Shown here one piece after another: positions 30,901 through 35,228 of a stretch of 35,228 bases of DNA. Made by a program: the position numbers and the translations under genes. The DNA is taken from assembly GCA_030631415.1 (NCBI GenBank), contig DAOVLE010000024.1, positions 1 through 35,228 on the forward strand. The letters run 5' to 3'. Source of the stretch: JAAEQG01 sp023133475 (lineage in GTDB: Bacteria > Planctomycetota > Phycisphaerae > UBA1845). The number at the start of each line of letters is the position of its first letter. Positions within the stretch are counted from its first letter, which is position 1. A model generated the notes under the pieces. It was not told where the DNA came from and searched no databases. It worked only from the letters and a program-made list of their open reading frames with translations.

Positions 30901-33631
30901 GGACCGCCCAGGTGGCCAACAAGGGAATCCCCATTTGACCCGCCACCTGGCCGGCGTTATTGATGTCAAACGCCCAGGTCCACCAGTCCTCATGGTCCGG
31001 ATCGGAGCCGGGCCCCAGTTCAGTCAGCGCACCGCCGCTGTACTTGAAACCGCGCATGAACTGGTAGGAGGGATCGCCGGGATGATCCGGGTTCTCCACC
31101 CAGGATGTCCCCACTACCACACCGGAATCGTTGACGTCATTGCCGATGCTGTTGTACCCGCTGAGCGTTCCGATGTCAGTCAGTTCCCCCTGATACCACA
31201 AGAAGGCATGCAGAATCGGGTCTCCCCAGTCGGGAATGACATCACCTGTCTCCGCCCAACCGGTGATCTTCATGGAGTCGGCGTTGTTAAGACCAGTGGC
31301 TACGTTGTCGTCCCCGCCCAGCGACCCGAGGTCGATGACGTTATAGAAGCAGTCGGGAGTTCCATCACAATCGAAATCGAGGTCTTCCACACCGCACCCG
31401 CACTCGCCCCGCTCCGTCTTGTTTGGGTCCCAGGAACAATCTTCTTCACAATCCAGAAGCCCGTCGGCGTCTGAATCCAGATCCAACTCATCACAACCGC
31501 AAACACCGGGATCAGTCTTGGCCGGGTTGCTCGGGCACCCGTCAACACAGTCCGCCACCCCGTCACCATCAGAATCCGTGTCGGGATTACCGCAGCCGCA
31601 CTCGCCCGGGGCAGTCTTGTTCGGATCGGATGGGCACGCTTCTTCGCAATCCAGAGGACCGTCGCCGTCCGAGTCCGTGTCCGGCACACCGCATCCACAT
31701 ACTGCCGGAACGAACTTATCAGGGTCGTTTGGACACCCGTCCACACAGTCCGGCAAGGTGTCGTTGTCGGAATCGGTGTCCGGGTTGCCACAGCCGCAAA
31801 TCCCCGGATCGCTCTTGTCGGGATCGAGGAAACAGTAGTCGTCGCAGTTCAGCACGCCGTCGCTGTCGGAGTCGTCTGCGCACTCCTGGCAATCCGGCGT
31901 ACCGTCCTGGTCGGAGTCGGTGTCCGGACGGTTGCAACCGCACAGGCCGGGCGTCGTCTTGTCCGGATCGATCGGGCAATCGTCACCGCAGGCGTCCGGA
32001 ACACCGTCATCATCGCTGTCGTCGTCCGAAAGCCCGCAACCGCAGATCCCCGGCTCGGTCTTGTGGGGATCGTTGGGGCAGTTATCGCAGTCGTCGGGCG
32101 TATCATCGCCATCGGTGTCTGTCTCGCACTCATCCAGTGTGCCGTCCCCGTCGCAGTCGGGGGCTCCGTCGGAGATCTCGCATTCGTCCAGCCAACCGTT
32201 GCCGTTGCAATCCAGATCCGGGTTGCCGACGATTTCGTCCGGGTCGGGAATGCTGTTTTCGTTACAATCCGGATACTCTATTGTCACTGTCACCTTGTAG
32301 AGTTGCGCCCCGGCGGGGACGTCGTCCTCGTATACGTGAATGTAGTAGGTCTCCGCGGTGGAGAGTTCGACCTCCCAGAGCGTCACTTCGACACCCGCGG
32401 GTTCAACTGTGGCGCTTGCCAACACCGTGCTGCCGTCCCAGTCAATGAGTTCCACGTTCAAGTCCGCGATGGCCAGGCTGTCGATCTCGTTGCCGCCGTC
32501 ACAGACGCCGTTGTATCCCTGGAATGCGGCGTCGTAGGTGGTGCCGACCGGAGTTACGGTCACCGTCGCCTTGACGGGCCACGCTATCGAGAATGCGAAG
32601 AAATCCTCGTCGCCGTCGCCGTCGATGCTGAGCAGCGAGCTATTCGAGGTTGCCGGATCCGGCACAGGCCCCAGTTCAAGCGGCGTATCAACCTCGGCGA
32701 CTCCGAGGGCGGTGGCCTCCGCCGTGGTGTCGCTGGGTTCGTATCGGTCGCCGTACAGGTACTGCACGGCGCGGATGTCGTCGTGTTGGGGACCGTCGAA
32801 AGCCATGCTGTGCAGCGGTTCCATCAGTTTGGTGCCGTTGTTCGGACATACGTGGAGCAGGCCGAGCAGGTGCCCCATTTCGTGCGTCATTACGTTGCGC
32901 ATGTATTTGTAGTCGTCGGTGGCTAACGCCCACGTCTCCTCGCGGTCCAGGACAATCTCACCGACGGGAGGGCCGTAGGCGTATGCCAGGGTGTCGCAAA
33001 GACCGTCTATCGGAATCATGGCGATCCGGACGTCGCCGCGCGTGGGCCCGCCATCGCTGCCCCAGGACGCACCGTCGTCGGGCACCTGCGCAAACGAGAC
33101 TCCGGTCAGTTCCTCCCAGCGGTCAAAGGAGGCCTGGATCTGTACCTCCCAGGCCGATTGGCTGCCGAACAGTTCATTAAGGCGGACGTGCAGTTCGTTG
33201 GGGGCACCGTCGACTTCCACTCCATCCGGCACCAAACTCCACGTCAGTGAGATCGGTGTTCCCTGCAGCACAGGCCAACTGCCTCCGATGAAGTAGCGGC
33301 CGCCTTCCGGGCCGGTTTGCATGAGTTGGTTGTAGTATGCCATGACCTCTGGACGTGTGCCCGGGGCGAAACAGAAATCGACCGGCCCCCGCCCTGCTGC
33401 CAGCAGATGTTCCAGCGGAGACATCCGTTTCAGCGCGGCAGGCCGATACGTCCCCGGCTTCTCAGCGCCGCGTGCTATGACCCTGTCGGCCGTGTTCACG
33501 GCGCAGGTGCCGTGCCCAGCGGGTTCCGCGGTGGCCGTTCGGGCTGGGTTCGCAATCGCCGTCGTGTTCAGGTTCAAGGCGGCAGAAACCGCCAACGTCA
33601 AACCGATGGTGAGAGTTGCGCGCTTCATCAT
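18980..33631 (-). CDS. Giant exported metzincin protease with Ca-binding linkers and three RCC1 propellers
   Basis: One open frame of 4883 residues. It has a signal peptide at 1-28. A metzincin (matrixin-like) domain covers about 110-295, with HEMGHLLGLLH at 250-260 as zinc ligands and catalytic Glu251, and Met270 as probable Met-turn. Then, by base position: PPC-like domain (32300-32740), thrombospondin-3-like repeats (31340-32290), HAF repeats (30350-31360), DCNxNGxPDEC units (29830-30340), beta-rich region (28610-29830), sialidase-like beta region (27440-28610), two CARDB-like domains (26690-27400), DCN units, an ACCxxxGxC module (25460-26070), DCN units, and three RCC1 propellers separated by DCN units (21112-24336). 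A further beta region (19930-20660), DCN units and a dockerin-like tail (DVDLDDYVVF, DVDLADFALL) end it. It probably acts outside the cell on proteins or as a long surface fibre. The 33628 ATG is an equal start candidate. Confidence 0.9.
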   Translation of the reverse strand: MMKRATLTIGLTLAVSAALNLNTTAIANPARTATAEPAGHGTCAVNTADRVIARGAEKPGTYRPAALKRMSPLEHLLAAGRGPVDFCFAPGTRPEVMAYYNQLMQTGPEGGRYFIGGSWPVLQGTPISLTWSLVPDGVEVDGAPNELHVRLNELFGSQSAWEVQIQASFDRWEELTGVSFAQVPDDGASWGSDGGPTRGDVRIAMIPIDGLCDTLAYAYGPPVGEIVLDREETWALATDDYKYMRNVMTHEMGHLLGLLHVCPNNGTKLMEPLHSMAFDGPQHDDIRAVQYLYGDRYEPSDTTAEATALGVAEVDTPLELGPVPDPATSNSSLLSIDGDGDEDFFAFSIAWPVKATVTVTPVGTTYDAAFQGYNGVCDGGNEIDSLAIADLNVELIDWDGSTVLASATVEPAGVEVTLWEVELSTAETYYIHVYEDDVPAGAQLYKVTVTIEYPDCNENSIPDPDEIVGNPDLDCNGNGWLDECEISDGAPDCDGDGTLDECETDTDGDDTPDDCDNCPNDPHKTEPGICGCGLSDDDSDDDGVPDACGDDCPIDPDKTTPGLCGCNRPDTDSDQDGTPDCQECADDSDSDGVLNCDDYCFLDPDKSDPGICGCGNPDTDSDNDTLPDCVDGCPNDPDKFVPAVCGCGVPDTDSDGDGPLDCEEACPSDPNKTAPGECGCGNPDTDSDGDGVADCVDGCPSNPAKTDPGVCGCDELDLDSDADGLLDCEEDCSWDPNKTERGECGCGVEDLDFDCDGTPDCFYNVIDLGSLGGDDNVATGLNNADSMKITGWAETGDVIPDWGDPILHAFLWYQGELTDIGTLSGYNSIGNDVNDSGVVVGTSWVENPDHPGDPSYQFMRGFKYSGGALTELGPGSDPDHEDWWTWAFDINNAGQVAGQMGIPLLATWAVRWSAGGGDPLEFMPNEERSEAYGINEAGHVVGRYRPNGSETWYAFLWDGELTNLGLGTNGYSETNAYDLNANGWVVGYGRDSLTDEPRAFLYREDEGEMRDLGALGGEDSVGYAVNDCNQIVGWARTFANAKHAFLYQDGRMHDLNNFLVARQGWRLTAATDINENGQIVGWGLHNDEERAFLLTPGRGPDCNANGIPDECDISCTAAEDCNIDGCGTSVDCDNDGTPDECEPDCNTNGVPDDTDIAAGTSNDCNDNAVPDECEPDCNDNGVADACDISGATSEDCQPNGIPDDCELTGTNDCNGNDVPDECEDCNKNGLADQCDVPASSGYPDGLCQEDCSADLDENGIPDECQVLVTEVSSHFVSPDKPTVHFLDGVSLSQTFTATVEWGLCTPGTVEFITPRGTHIGNGGGATWTCVLDMGSDFGENGSLTVVAKSGDNPPLRSANYVVKLKVIPIPPGMPTSGWSVTSLSNTVKYSQPKTGLNVGDDIVPGASVPKWLPIIGGKSCKLGLSASILPEVTGDGKATAGFAKLNVGSPDPEETKPKFKFAGKHWGRVKSRGLGGSVGFNIGGKATWDYAGDHWTPGGSLDIGLNASANVPPKPIQYYVVVPLGPLPIPIPVGYLQGNFGMEFGASAGISDWSAPLLPQFNTEFTITPKGGGRIGLGLADVVAGEFSVGGKFPIVFQYPAEPTFKSFKAALQGSLRIIVGPFHEEWPVLDYEWDLYTGGTDPLAETRRGGFDLSGFTLIPRDYLRFGYAKFHSGDHSRGPRDACAGTTEQMLQSNVYPYPEPALVGVGNDGRLVWIYDDPMRTSINRTELVFSVSSNGIWSSPVAVADDGTADLSPMLAALPGGDLLAAWENADVVLPDETDLETMLSHLEIAVAEYDEVGQTWSSQTFLTSNDYLDRSPRLSAADNGLAMLAWVSNAANDPVGSSGLPNVVNYTLWDGSSWSAPGVAATGVPSIIKSDMAFDGSEALYLYSADTDDDQSTDGDQEIYAISFDGVAWSAPQRLTNDLDTPDGNPQVVATGAGQFLFAWYRGGEIVTATNLDLSDLTVALVPEAAGAAIDFRLVRGPGGELALVWQSASTEGVDIWWAVYDPGLDVWSGPLQLTFDDPTERWMAPTYLADGDLMIAYGKQSISYTTATLNVDGEEIVIDNVPVPGQTDLTVLEHTLGNDLAVSSNGVTLDPDNPVAGDTVTITATVENRSDVPATGIEVAFYDGDPDSGGTLIDTANVTTNGGVLVGGDETEVTVQWLVPASSTPHDIYAVVDPNELLADCDRANNTGVSAGALKPDLAIDAIGVELPSATDRNITVWVTNLSGIEVSNIDITLRRDALDGTVLTTLNVSGPLAPGAFAQVSWLWADAAPFPGPGLELFAIADEANAIDEFDENNNVRSTILRNEVPVFDCNANAYDDVIDLAAGTSQDCNTNGIPDECDIAEEASPDCNANDIPDECDMAAGTSHDCNTNGIPDECEEDCNNNGFADECDIAAGTSPDCNANGTPDECDVAGGASHDCNANGIPDECDDDCNNNGFADECDLAAGTSHDCNANGIPDECDGDCNNNGLADECDIAAGTSEDCNSNSVPDECEIAGGGDVNQDGILDDCQVLGACCDVPQGTCAKLTTEQCATAGGYYLGDGTDCVTGSCPSGQYSNETDLGSFFLFNPGTGVGLADDMTLEGTGARDLVYYDLAVYGNGGGAFDVTAALYTNCPGDGGTLIAGTESAWTGVADDGGAHVLFASPDSVTIADTVWMVVTFSTDQAAWIIAEEPEVGATDDVFGYDSAPWVCNQQFGGDPWSGFWANLRCATVMDCNTNGVLDWQEILAGTSADCNTNSVPDDCDIAAATSYDCNTNNIPDECDITGATSADCNANGTPDECETDCNGNGVPDDCDIAGGTSADCNANAVPDECDITAQTSRDCNSNSIPDECDLAGGTSQDCNTNGTLDECDLADGNSQDCNVNGILDECELAGGSSTDCNTNGVLDDCDIAGATSHDCNTNGTPDECETDCNGNGFADECDLAGGTSQDCNANGTPDECESDCNNNGVADECDITGGTSQDCNANGTPDECESDCNSNGFADECDLAAGTSTDCNANRLPDECDLAGGTSSDTDANGVLDECEDCNHNGVPDGTDVGGGGSADANHNDVPDECEDCNGNGDLDDDDIAGGVSLDCNGDGIPDECHTSQSLVGWGYNGHGETDVPAGDFLAVAVNWNNSVGLRTDGSLVAWGWNLYGECDVPAGNDFVAIDGGRYHNLALKADGSIAAWGADPDHRCDVPAGNDFVAISAGGFHSMALKDNGMVVAWGPNGDRQCRVPTCDHFVAISAGDEHSLALKADGSIVAWGRNEFGQCDVPVGNDFVAIAAGMEHNLAVKADGSLVAWGRNDYGQCDVPPGNDYVDVVAGYGHSLALRANGWPVAWGRNDYGQTDVPPGMELGLVATCGYHYCAVGAGILRDCNGNAVPDDCDAVGGTSDDCNANSVPDECELDCNANGVPDECDITGGTSLDANGDGVPDECVFDDCNYNGIADDLEIASGSSHDCNANGILDVCDITVCTSADCNINGFPDECDIAAGTSPDCNGNGTPDECDLDSWVVEWGSPEYDYGLSTYNPAGHGILDVSAGGQLAFSHSHSLALKIDGSLVGWGDLNADCYGRYVAIDSCARYNMGLRADGSIYVSGSSNYGQITDAPEGNDFIAIAAGEYHCLALKADGSLVGWGYNGYGQADVPAGNDFVSIAAGFYHSLAIKADGSLVGWGSNSDGQINVPAGNDFVAVGAGKYHSVALRADGSLVGWGYNASGQTDVPAGNDFVKITVREYANVALKADHSIVGWGGYGYGVLDLPEGNNFSAVALSNRHGLAIVGGTSKDCNWNTVPDECDIASGASEDSNADGIPDECEFDCNVNAVADVADIALGISPDCNGNAIPDECDLASGTSADCNLNVVPDECDIAGATSADTNDNGIPDECEDCNTNGIPDDVDIAEGTSQDCNNNDVPDECDVDKSLVGWGTNTYGKADVPAGSNFVAIAAGQDHALAVKVDGSLVAWGRNNYGQIDVPTGSDFAAVAAGTWHSVALRDDGSLVGWGGNDYGQADAPAGNNFVAVAAGDYHGVALRTDASLVAWGSNDYDQANAPGGNDFAAVAAGSYHSLAIRTDGSLVGWGRNNHGQINVPAGNDYTALAAGHSVSFALRVDGSIAAWGIDAFGGRLIVDVPTGDGFVAISANVMRALALRADGTLVAWGADYDGGVPLRSDFRGIAAGNAFGLAIVGGTAQDCNENAIPDDCDLAAGTSQDCNTNSIPDECETDCNGNGIADSCDIAGGTSQDTNANGVPDECEDCNNNGVTDDFDIASGTSADCNGTGVPDECELAGGTSADCNNNGFPDECDISGGTSLDTTGNGVPDECEDCNGNGIPDDVEIAGVLYVLMNMVDETVQLYAVDPASPESSTYVGELDQRVDVAYGFATHPATGELYTVVWQGSKQWLAIVDPQTAEVTMVDRLYEPVIDITFRGDGTLLGVTDGNADPPATTPAALVTISTTDATLTETGIVLGVGPGTMYSSIAFLPGTGFLYHSWAHLEQRKLTRVNVDSGEVVLLYSAQSPVLPRSLTFHPSWELCVAGAYAGDLYSLDHIAGDSTYLGAVGPVTQGTPDYLEGIAFLAGGLDCNGNGMFDTCDIAWGISSDANGDGVPDECTDCNQNGVDDFLDLTAGTSLDCNLNSKPDECDIAGGISRDCNGNGTPDQCDLATGISDDCNSNAVPDECDIAAGTSQDCQPNGVPDDCDIAGGTSVDANADGTPDECETDCNTNGVPDDVDIAGGTSQDCNGNAVPDECDISGATSTDCNGNNTPDECEPDCNTNGVADDCDISAGTSQDCNTNAVPDECELDGDGDGVIDDCDGCPDDPYKTNPGLCGCGVLDVIPDGDLDTDCDVDLDDYVVFQACFGGPYSDVLPTCSSADFDADNDVDLADFALLMWYFDR
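19200..19930 (-). repeat. DCNxNGxPDEC unit block near the C-terminus
   Basis: In-frame tandem coding repeats of about 19 residues (DCNxNxxPDECDIAxGTSx), with shorter 12-residue units (DCNTNGVPDDVD) interspersed. The alternating Asp/Asn pattern resembles Ca-binding thrombospondin-3 or dockerin loops. Equivalent blocks lie at about 20660-21100, 21905-22320, 23130-23540, 24350-25460, 26060-26690 and 29830-30340. Confidence 0.8.
21112..21902 (-). repeat. RCC1-type propeller block 3 (seven units)
   Basis: Seven in-frame units of about 38 residues, each of the form DGSLVAWGxNxYGQxDVPAG, NDFVAVAAGxxHSLALRx. Counting WG motifs: TNTYG, RNNYG, GNDYG, SNDYD, RNNHG, IDAFG, ADYDG. Seven is the number needed for one closed RCC1-fold beta-propeller. 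Confidence 0.82.
22318..23127 (-). repeat. RCC1-type propeller block 2 (seven units)
   Basis: Seven units: WVVEWGSPEYDYG, VGWGDLNA, YVSGSSNYG, VGWGYNGYG, VGWGSNSDG, VGWGYNASG, VGWGGYGYG. The first three are the most diverged; the last four are near-identical to units of blocks 1 and 3. This suggests duplication followed by decay at one end. Confidence 0.8.
23541..24336 (-). repeat. RCC1-type propeller block 1 (seven units)
   Basis: Seven units with WG motifs followed by YNGHG, WNLYG, ADPDH, PNGDR, RNEFG, RNDYG and RNDYG. Each is followed by a DVPxGNDFVAI strand and an HSLALKADGS turn. Several units carry a Cys (QCDVP) absent from the other two blocks. Confidence 0.8.
26690..27400 (-). other. 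Pair of CARDB-like domains in the giant protein
   Basis: Within the giant frame, DLAVSSNGVTLDPDNPVAGD, TVTITATVENRSDVPATGIE and FYDGDPDSGG form a typical CARDB (cell adhesion related, bacterial) Ig-like unit. A second follows: LKPDLAIDAIGVELPSATDR to IDEFDENNNV. CARDB units are usually adhesive or spacer domains in exported proteins. Confidence 0.7.
30350..31360 (-). repeat. HAF-type extracellular repeats in the giant protein
   Basis: Units of about 50 residues run from IDLGSLGGDDNVATGLNNAD to GRMHDLNNFLVAR. They share a pattern of VNDxGxVVG, then HAFLYQDG or AFLWDGEL, then L/I-G-x-L-G-G. This matches the HAF extracellular repeat family, which probably forms a beta-propeller-like fold. Confidence 0.7.
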
Positions 33632-33822
33632 TTCTTCGTCCCCGCTATCAAGCTTTCAACCGAGATTATGCGTCATGTTCCCTTTAACCGGGATGTCCCA
33701 TTTATCACACCTTCAACTGGTCAATATACCCGAACGAACTCGTCGATATCAAGCGAAAACGGCCGATCTCGCCGTGAATCATCGGAAGTAACCGTGGTAG
33801 GCAGAGCCTGACGTGCGATCTG

Positions 33823-34257
33823 GTGCCGAGTGGCCACGGCGTATTTCGCCATCACCGGCTATCGACAGGTTCGAGATCATCTGCACAAGGTCGGGGCTTT
33901 TCGGCTGCTGATCTGCTTCAGGCTGCCGGATGTGAGCTAGACGCGGAGTATACGCTGCACCACTACGGCCCGTATTCGCACGACGTGGCCAGCTTGACTG
34001 CGGATGGTCGTGTGTACAACTACATTGCTATTGACCAGGATCGTGATCGATGGCTGGTCGAACTGTTAGATTGCCCCGAGGTCCAGCATCTGCGGCGAAT
34101 TCATCAACTCGGCATCAGCGACATTACCTATCCAGGTGCCAGTCACACACGCTCGGCGTACTGCATCTGATGATGAAAGCGTGAAAATGTGCCGGGCGAG
34201 GTTGCTCGCCGCCGCTGTACTCCATATCGCTACCGAATATGAATACGACGACAACGA
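33823..34257 (+). pseudogene. Decayed YwgA-like / HD-phosphohydrolase gene
   Basis: The frame at 33823-34170 first gives LLQAAGCELDAEYTLHHYGP followed by YSHDVASLTAD, which resembles the end of a YwgA/Panacea-like domain. It continues with ELLDCPEVQHLRRIHQLGIS and YPGASHTR, the typical start of an HD-superfamily phosphohydrolase (YwfO-like). The match then jumps frames: LGVLHLMMKA in one frame, then CRARLLAAAVLH in another (about 34148-34240). The catalytic HD of LLHDIGH is lost, since the sequence after LH diverges. At least two frame changes and a deletion make it inactive. In Bacillus, ywfO and ywgA are neighbours, so a fused or adjacent pair is plausible. Identification is from motif memory. 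Confidence 0.6.
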
Positions 34258-34364
34258 CTTTGCTTGCTGCATCACTCACACGGACAAGTATAACACATGC
34301 GACGCCATAGTCAGGATTTATTTGAAAAAAGTACAGCAACTGCACGATGCCTCGATGTGGCAGA

Positions 34365-34712
34365 CTACGACGCGCGCTGATAACGTTTGCGCCGCTTCAA
34401 GCCAACCAGCGACACGCCGCCAAGCAGTATCGCCGGTTGCGTCGAGTCGATCTGCGTGCACTTGCCCTCCGAGGCGATTACTTCAAACGTTCCCGCTTCG
34501 AGAAGTTTGTAGTAAAGCCAATGGCCGCTGCCGTCGAAGTGCAGGATCTTGAGCCGATCGCGCCGGCGATTGATGAAGAGGAAAAGGCTGCCGTCGAGCG
34601 GGTCGGCCGCAAACTCGCCGCGGACGATGGCCAACAGCCCGTTAAAACCCTTGCGCATGTCGGTCGGCTGAGTGTACAGGAAGATCGATACGGTGGGCGG
34701 GATACTCAGCAT
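34365..34712 (-). CDS. tnpB: IS66-family accessory protein TnpB
   Basis: The 115-residue protein shows the IS66 Orf2 (TnpB) pattern: IFLYTQPTDMRKGFNGLLAI, LDGSLFLFINRRRDRLKIL and YYKLLEAGTFEV. Length and ends agree with intact family members. TnpB is required with TnpA and the TnpC transposase for IS66 transposition, though its mechanism is unclear. Here tnpC should follow to the left, at 34364 and below, but instead there is unrelated sequence and the HD-phosphohydrolase fragment. The gene is thus an intact-looking reading frame in a dead element. Confidence 0.88.
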   Translation of the reverse strand: MLSIPPTVSIFLYTQPTDMRKGFNGLLAIVRGEFAADPLDGSLFLFINRRRDRLKILHFDGSGHWLYYKLLEAGTFEVIASEGKCTQIDSTQPAILLGGVSLVGLKRRKRYQRAS

Positions 34713-34968
34713 GATGCAACACCGCGTTCTTGATGAGGAGTTTGAGACCGTGGAAACGGACTTCGCTCAGCCTCCGGGCCCCCGATCGGCACGTGCCACT
34801 TCGGCGATCACCGCGCGGACCGCATCGAGATGCTCCGCACACACCTCGATCTGTGTGCCGCAGGGCCTGTGGCCCGGGTTTTTTCCGCCAATGGTAGAAC
34901 GAAGCAACCGACACGCGCTCCCACGCACCCACAGATTCTGCTGAGGAGGCTTTATTCACGGGTTGCAA
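34712..34968 (-). pseudogene. Frameshifted IS66 tnpA fragment
   Basis: The minus-strand frame from 34968 carries ERVSVASFYHWRKKPGPQ, the end of the helix-turn-helix region of an IS66 TnpA-like protein. The match then continues in another frame as GTQIEVCAEHLDAVRAVIAE and VARADRG, the usual C-terminal part. A single-base frame change near 34865 would explain this. The N-terminal helix-turn-helix is only partly present. It lies directly upstream of tnpB, in the usual IS66 order. Confidence 0.6.
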
Positions 34969-35228
34969 GGAGCCGTTACGCGTGTTATAAGCACTACAGA
35001 GGGACTGCTGTCAGTTTTCAGCTACGCCGGTAGCGAAACTCATGTCAGTTCGTTGCCGTTCAGCATTTTCCGTTCATCGTTAGGGCGATAGCAGGTTGCC
35101 AAGTAACTGGAGCCTACCAGGCTCTAGGAGTCTGTCCGAGAAATCGGCCGGGCCAACGGATCCTCGACTTCGGAACGGTTTGGGGGCGACTTGTCGGCAG
35201 GTGCATGTTGGGGAGGTCGGGGGACGCC
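34969..35228. other. Intergenic stretch to the window end
   Basis: No gene is seen. There is a 6-bp hairpin GAGCCT/AGGCTC near 35111-35125, followed by GAGTCTGTCCGAGAAATC at about 35129. This sequence recalls the terminal repeat of some insertion sequences and could be the left end of an element lying beyond the window. That is only a guess. Confidence 0.25.

Larger units (their letters stand above)
34365..34968 (-). mobile_element. IS66 remnant without tnpC
   Basis: Broken tnpA followed by tnpB in normal IS66 order and orientation, but no tnpC transposase. No terminal inverted repeats were identified at either side. Confidence 0.7.

Noticed and set aside
33632..33740. TTGACC...ATAAAT as promoter of the giant gene
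   Set aside because: The spacing between the hexamers is too short (about 13 bases) for a standard promoter, so I do not call it.

Overview
The window looks like chromosome from a Planctomycetota bacterium, most likely a Phycisphaerae-type lineage, or a metagenome bin of one. This rests on several joint signs: secreted proteins ending in dockerin-like D-x-N/D-x-D-G repeats, a WD40-repeat serine/threonine kinase directly behind a short ECF sigma factor, a very large DCNxNGxPDEC-repeat exoprotein, and a high density of palindromic intergenic repeats. No rRNA, tRNA or CRISPR array was seen. The assignment is inference from protein style, not a phylogenetic result.

Left part (1-6902): a multi-membrane-span GT39/PMT-like glycosyltransferase (+), then a secreted peptidylarginine-deiminase-like enzyme with C-terminal beta domains and a dockerin-like tail (+). 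Convergent to it is queA (-), for queuosine tRNA modification. The gaps are filled with hairpins and REP-like palindromes.

Middle (6903-18566): an IS1634-like element with perfect 18-bp ends but an internally deleted transposase; an unrecognised multi-span membrane protein; a tiny ORF coupled to a DUF3795-like Cys-rich protein; and a decayed minus-strand gene fragment inside a repeat cluster. A run of minus-strand genes follows: a methyltransferase-like protein, a small secreted dockerin-like protein, a YadA-head-like repeat protein, a WD40 Ser/Thr kinase with an in-frame TGA before its 14th blade, a sigma factor that has lost region 4, and an 84-residue stub of a larger conserved protein.

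Right part (18980-33631): one uninterrupted 14.65-kb minus-strand gene for a 4883-residue exported protein. It has a signal peptide, a metzincin protease domain (HExxHxxGxxH plus Met-turn), a probable PPC domain, thrombospondin-3-like Ca-binding repeats, HAF repeats, beta-rich regions, two CARDB-like domains, three separate seven-blade RCC1-type propellers and a last beta region. These are joined by about 80 DCNxNGxPDEC units, and the protein ends in a dockerin-like tail. To its right lie a decayed YwgA-like/HD-phosphohydrolase gene and an IS66 remnant (tnpB intact, tnpA broken, tnpC absent).

Overall theme: an outward-facing gene set (protease, deiminase, adhesin-like and dockerin-tailed proteins, a glycosyltransferase and a signalling kinase) in a decaying region with at least five broken genes and two dead insertion elements. 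The most unusual items are the architecture of the giant metzincin, the two-times-seven WD40 kinase broken at its last blade, the shortened sigma factor fused in overlap to that kinase, and the deiminase with a domain nested inside another domain.
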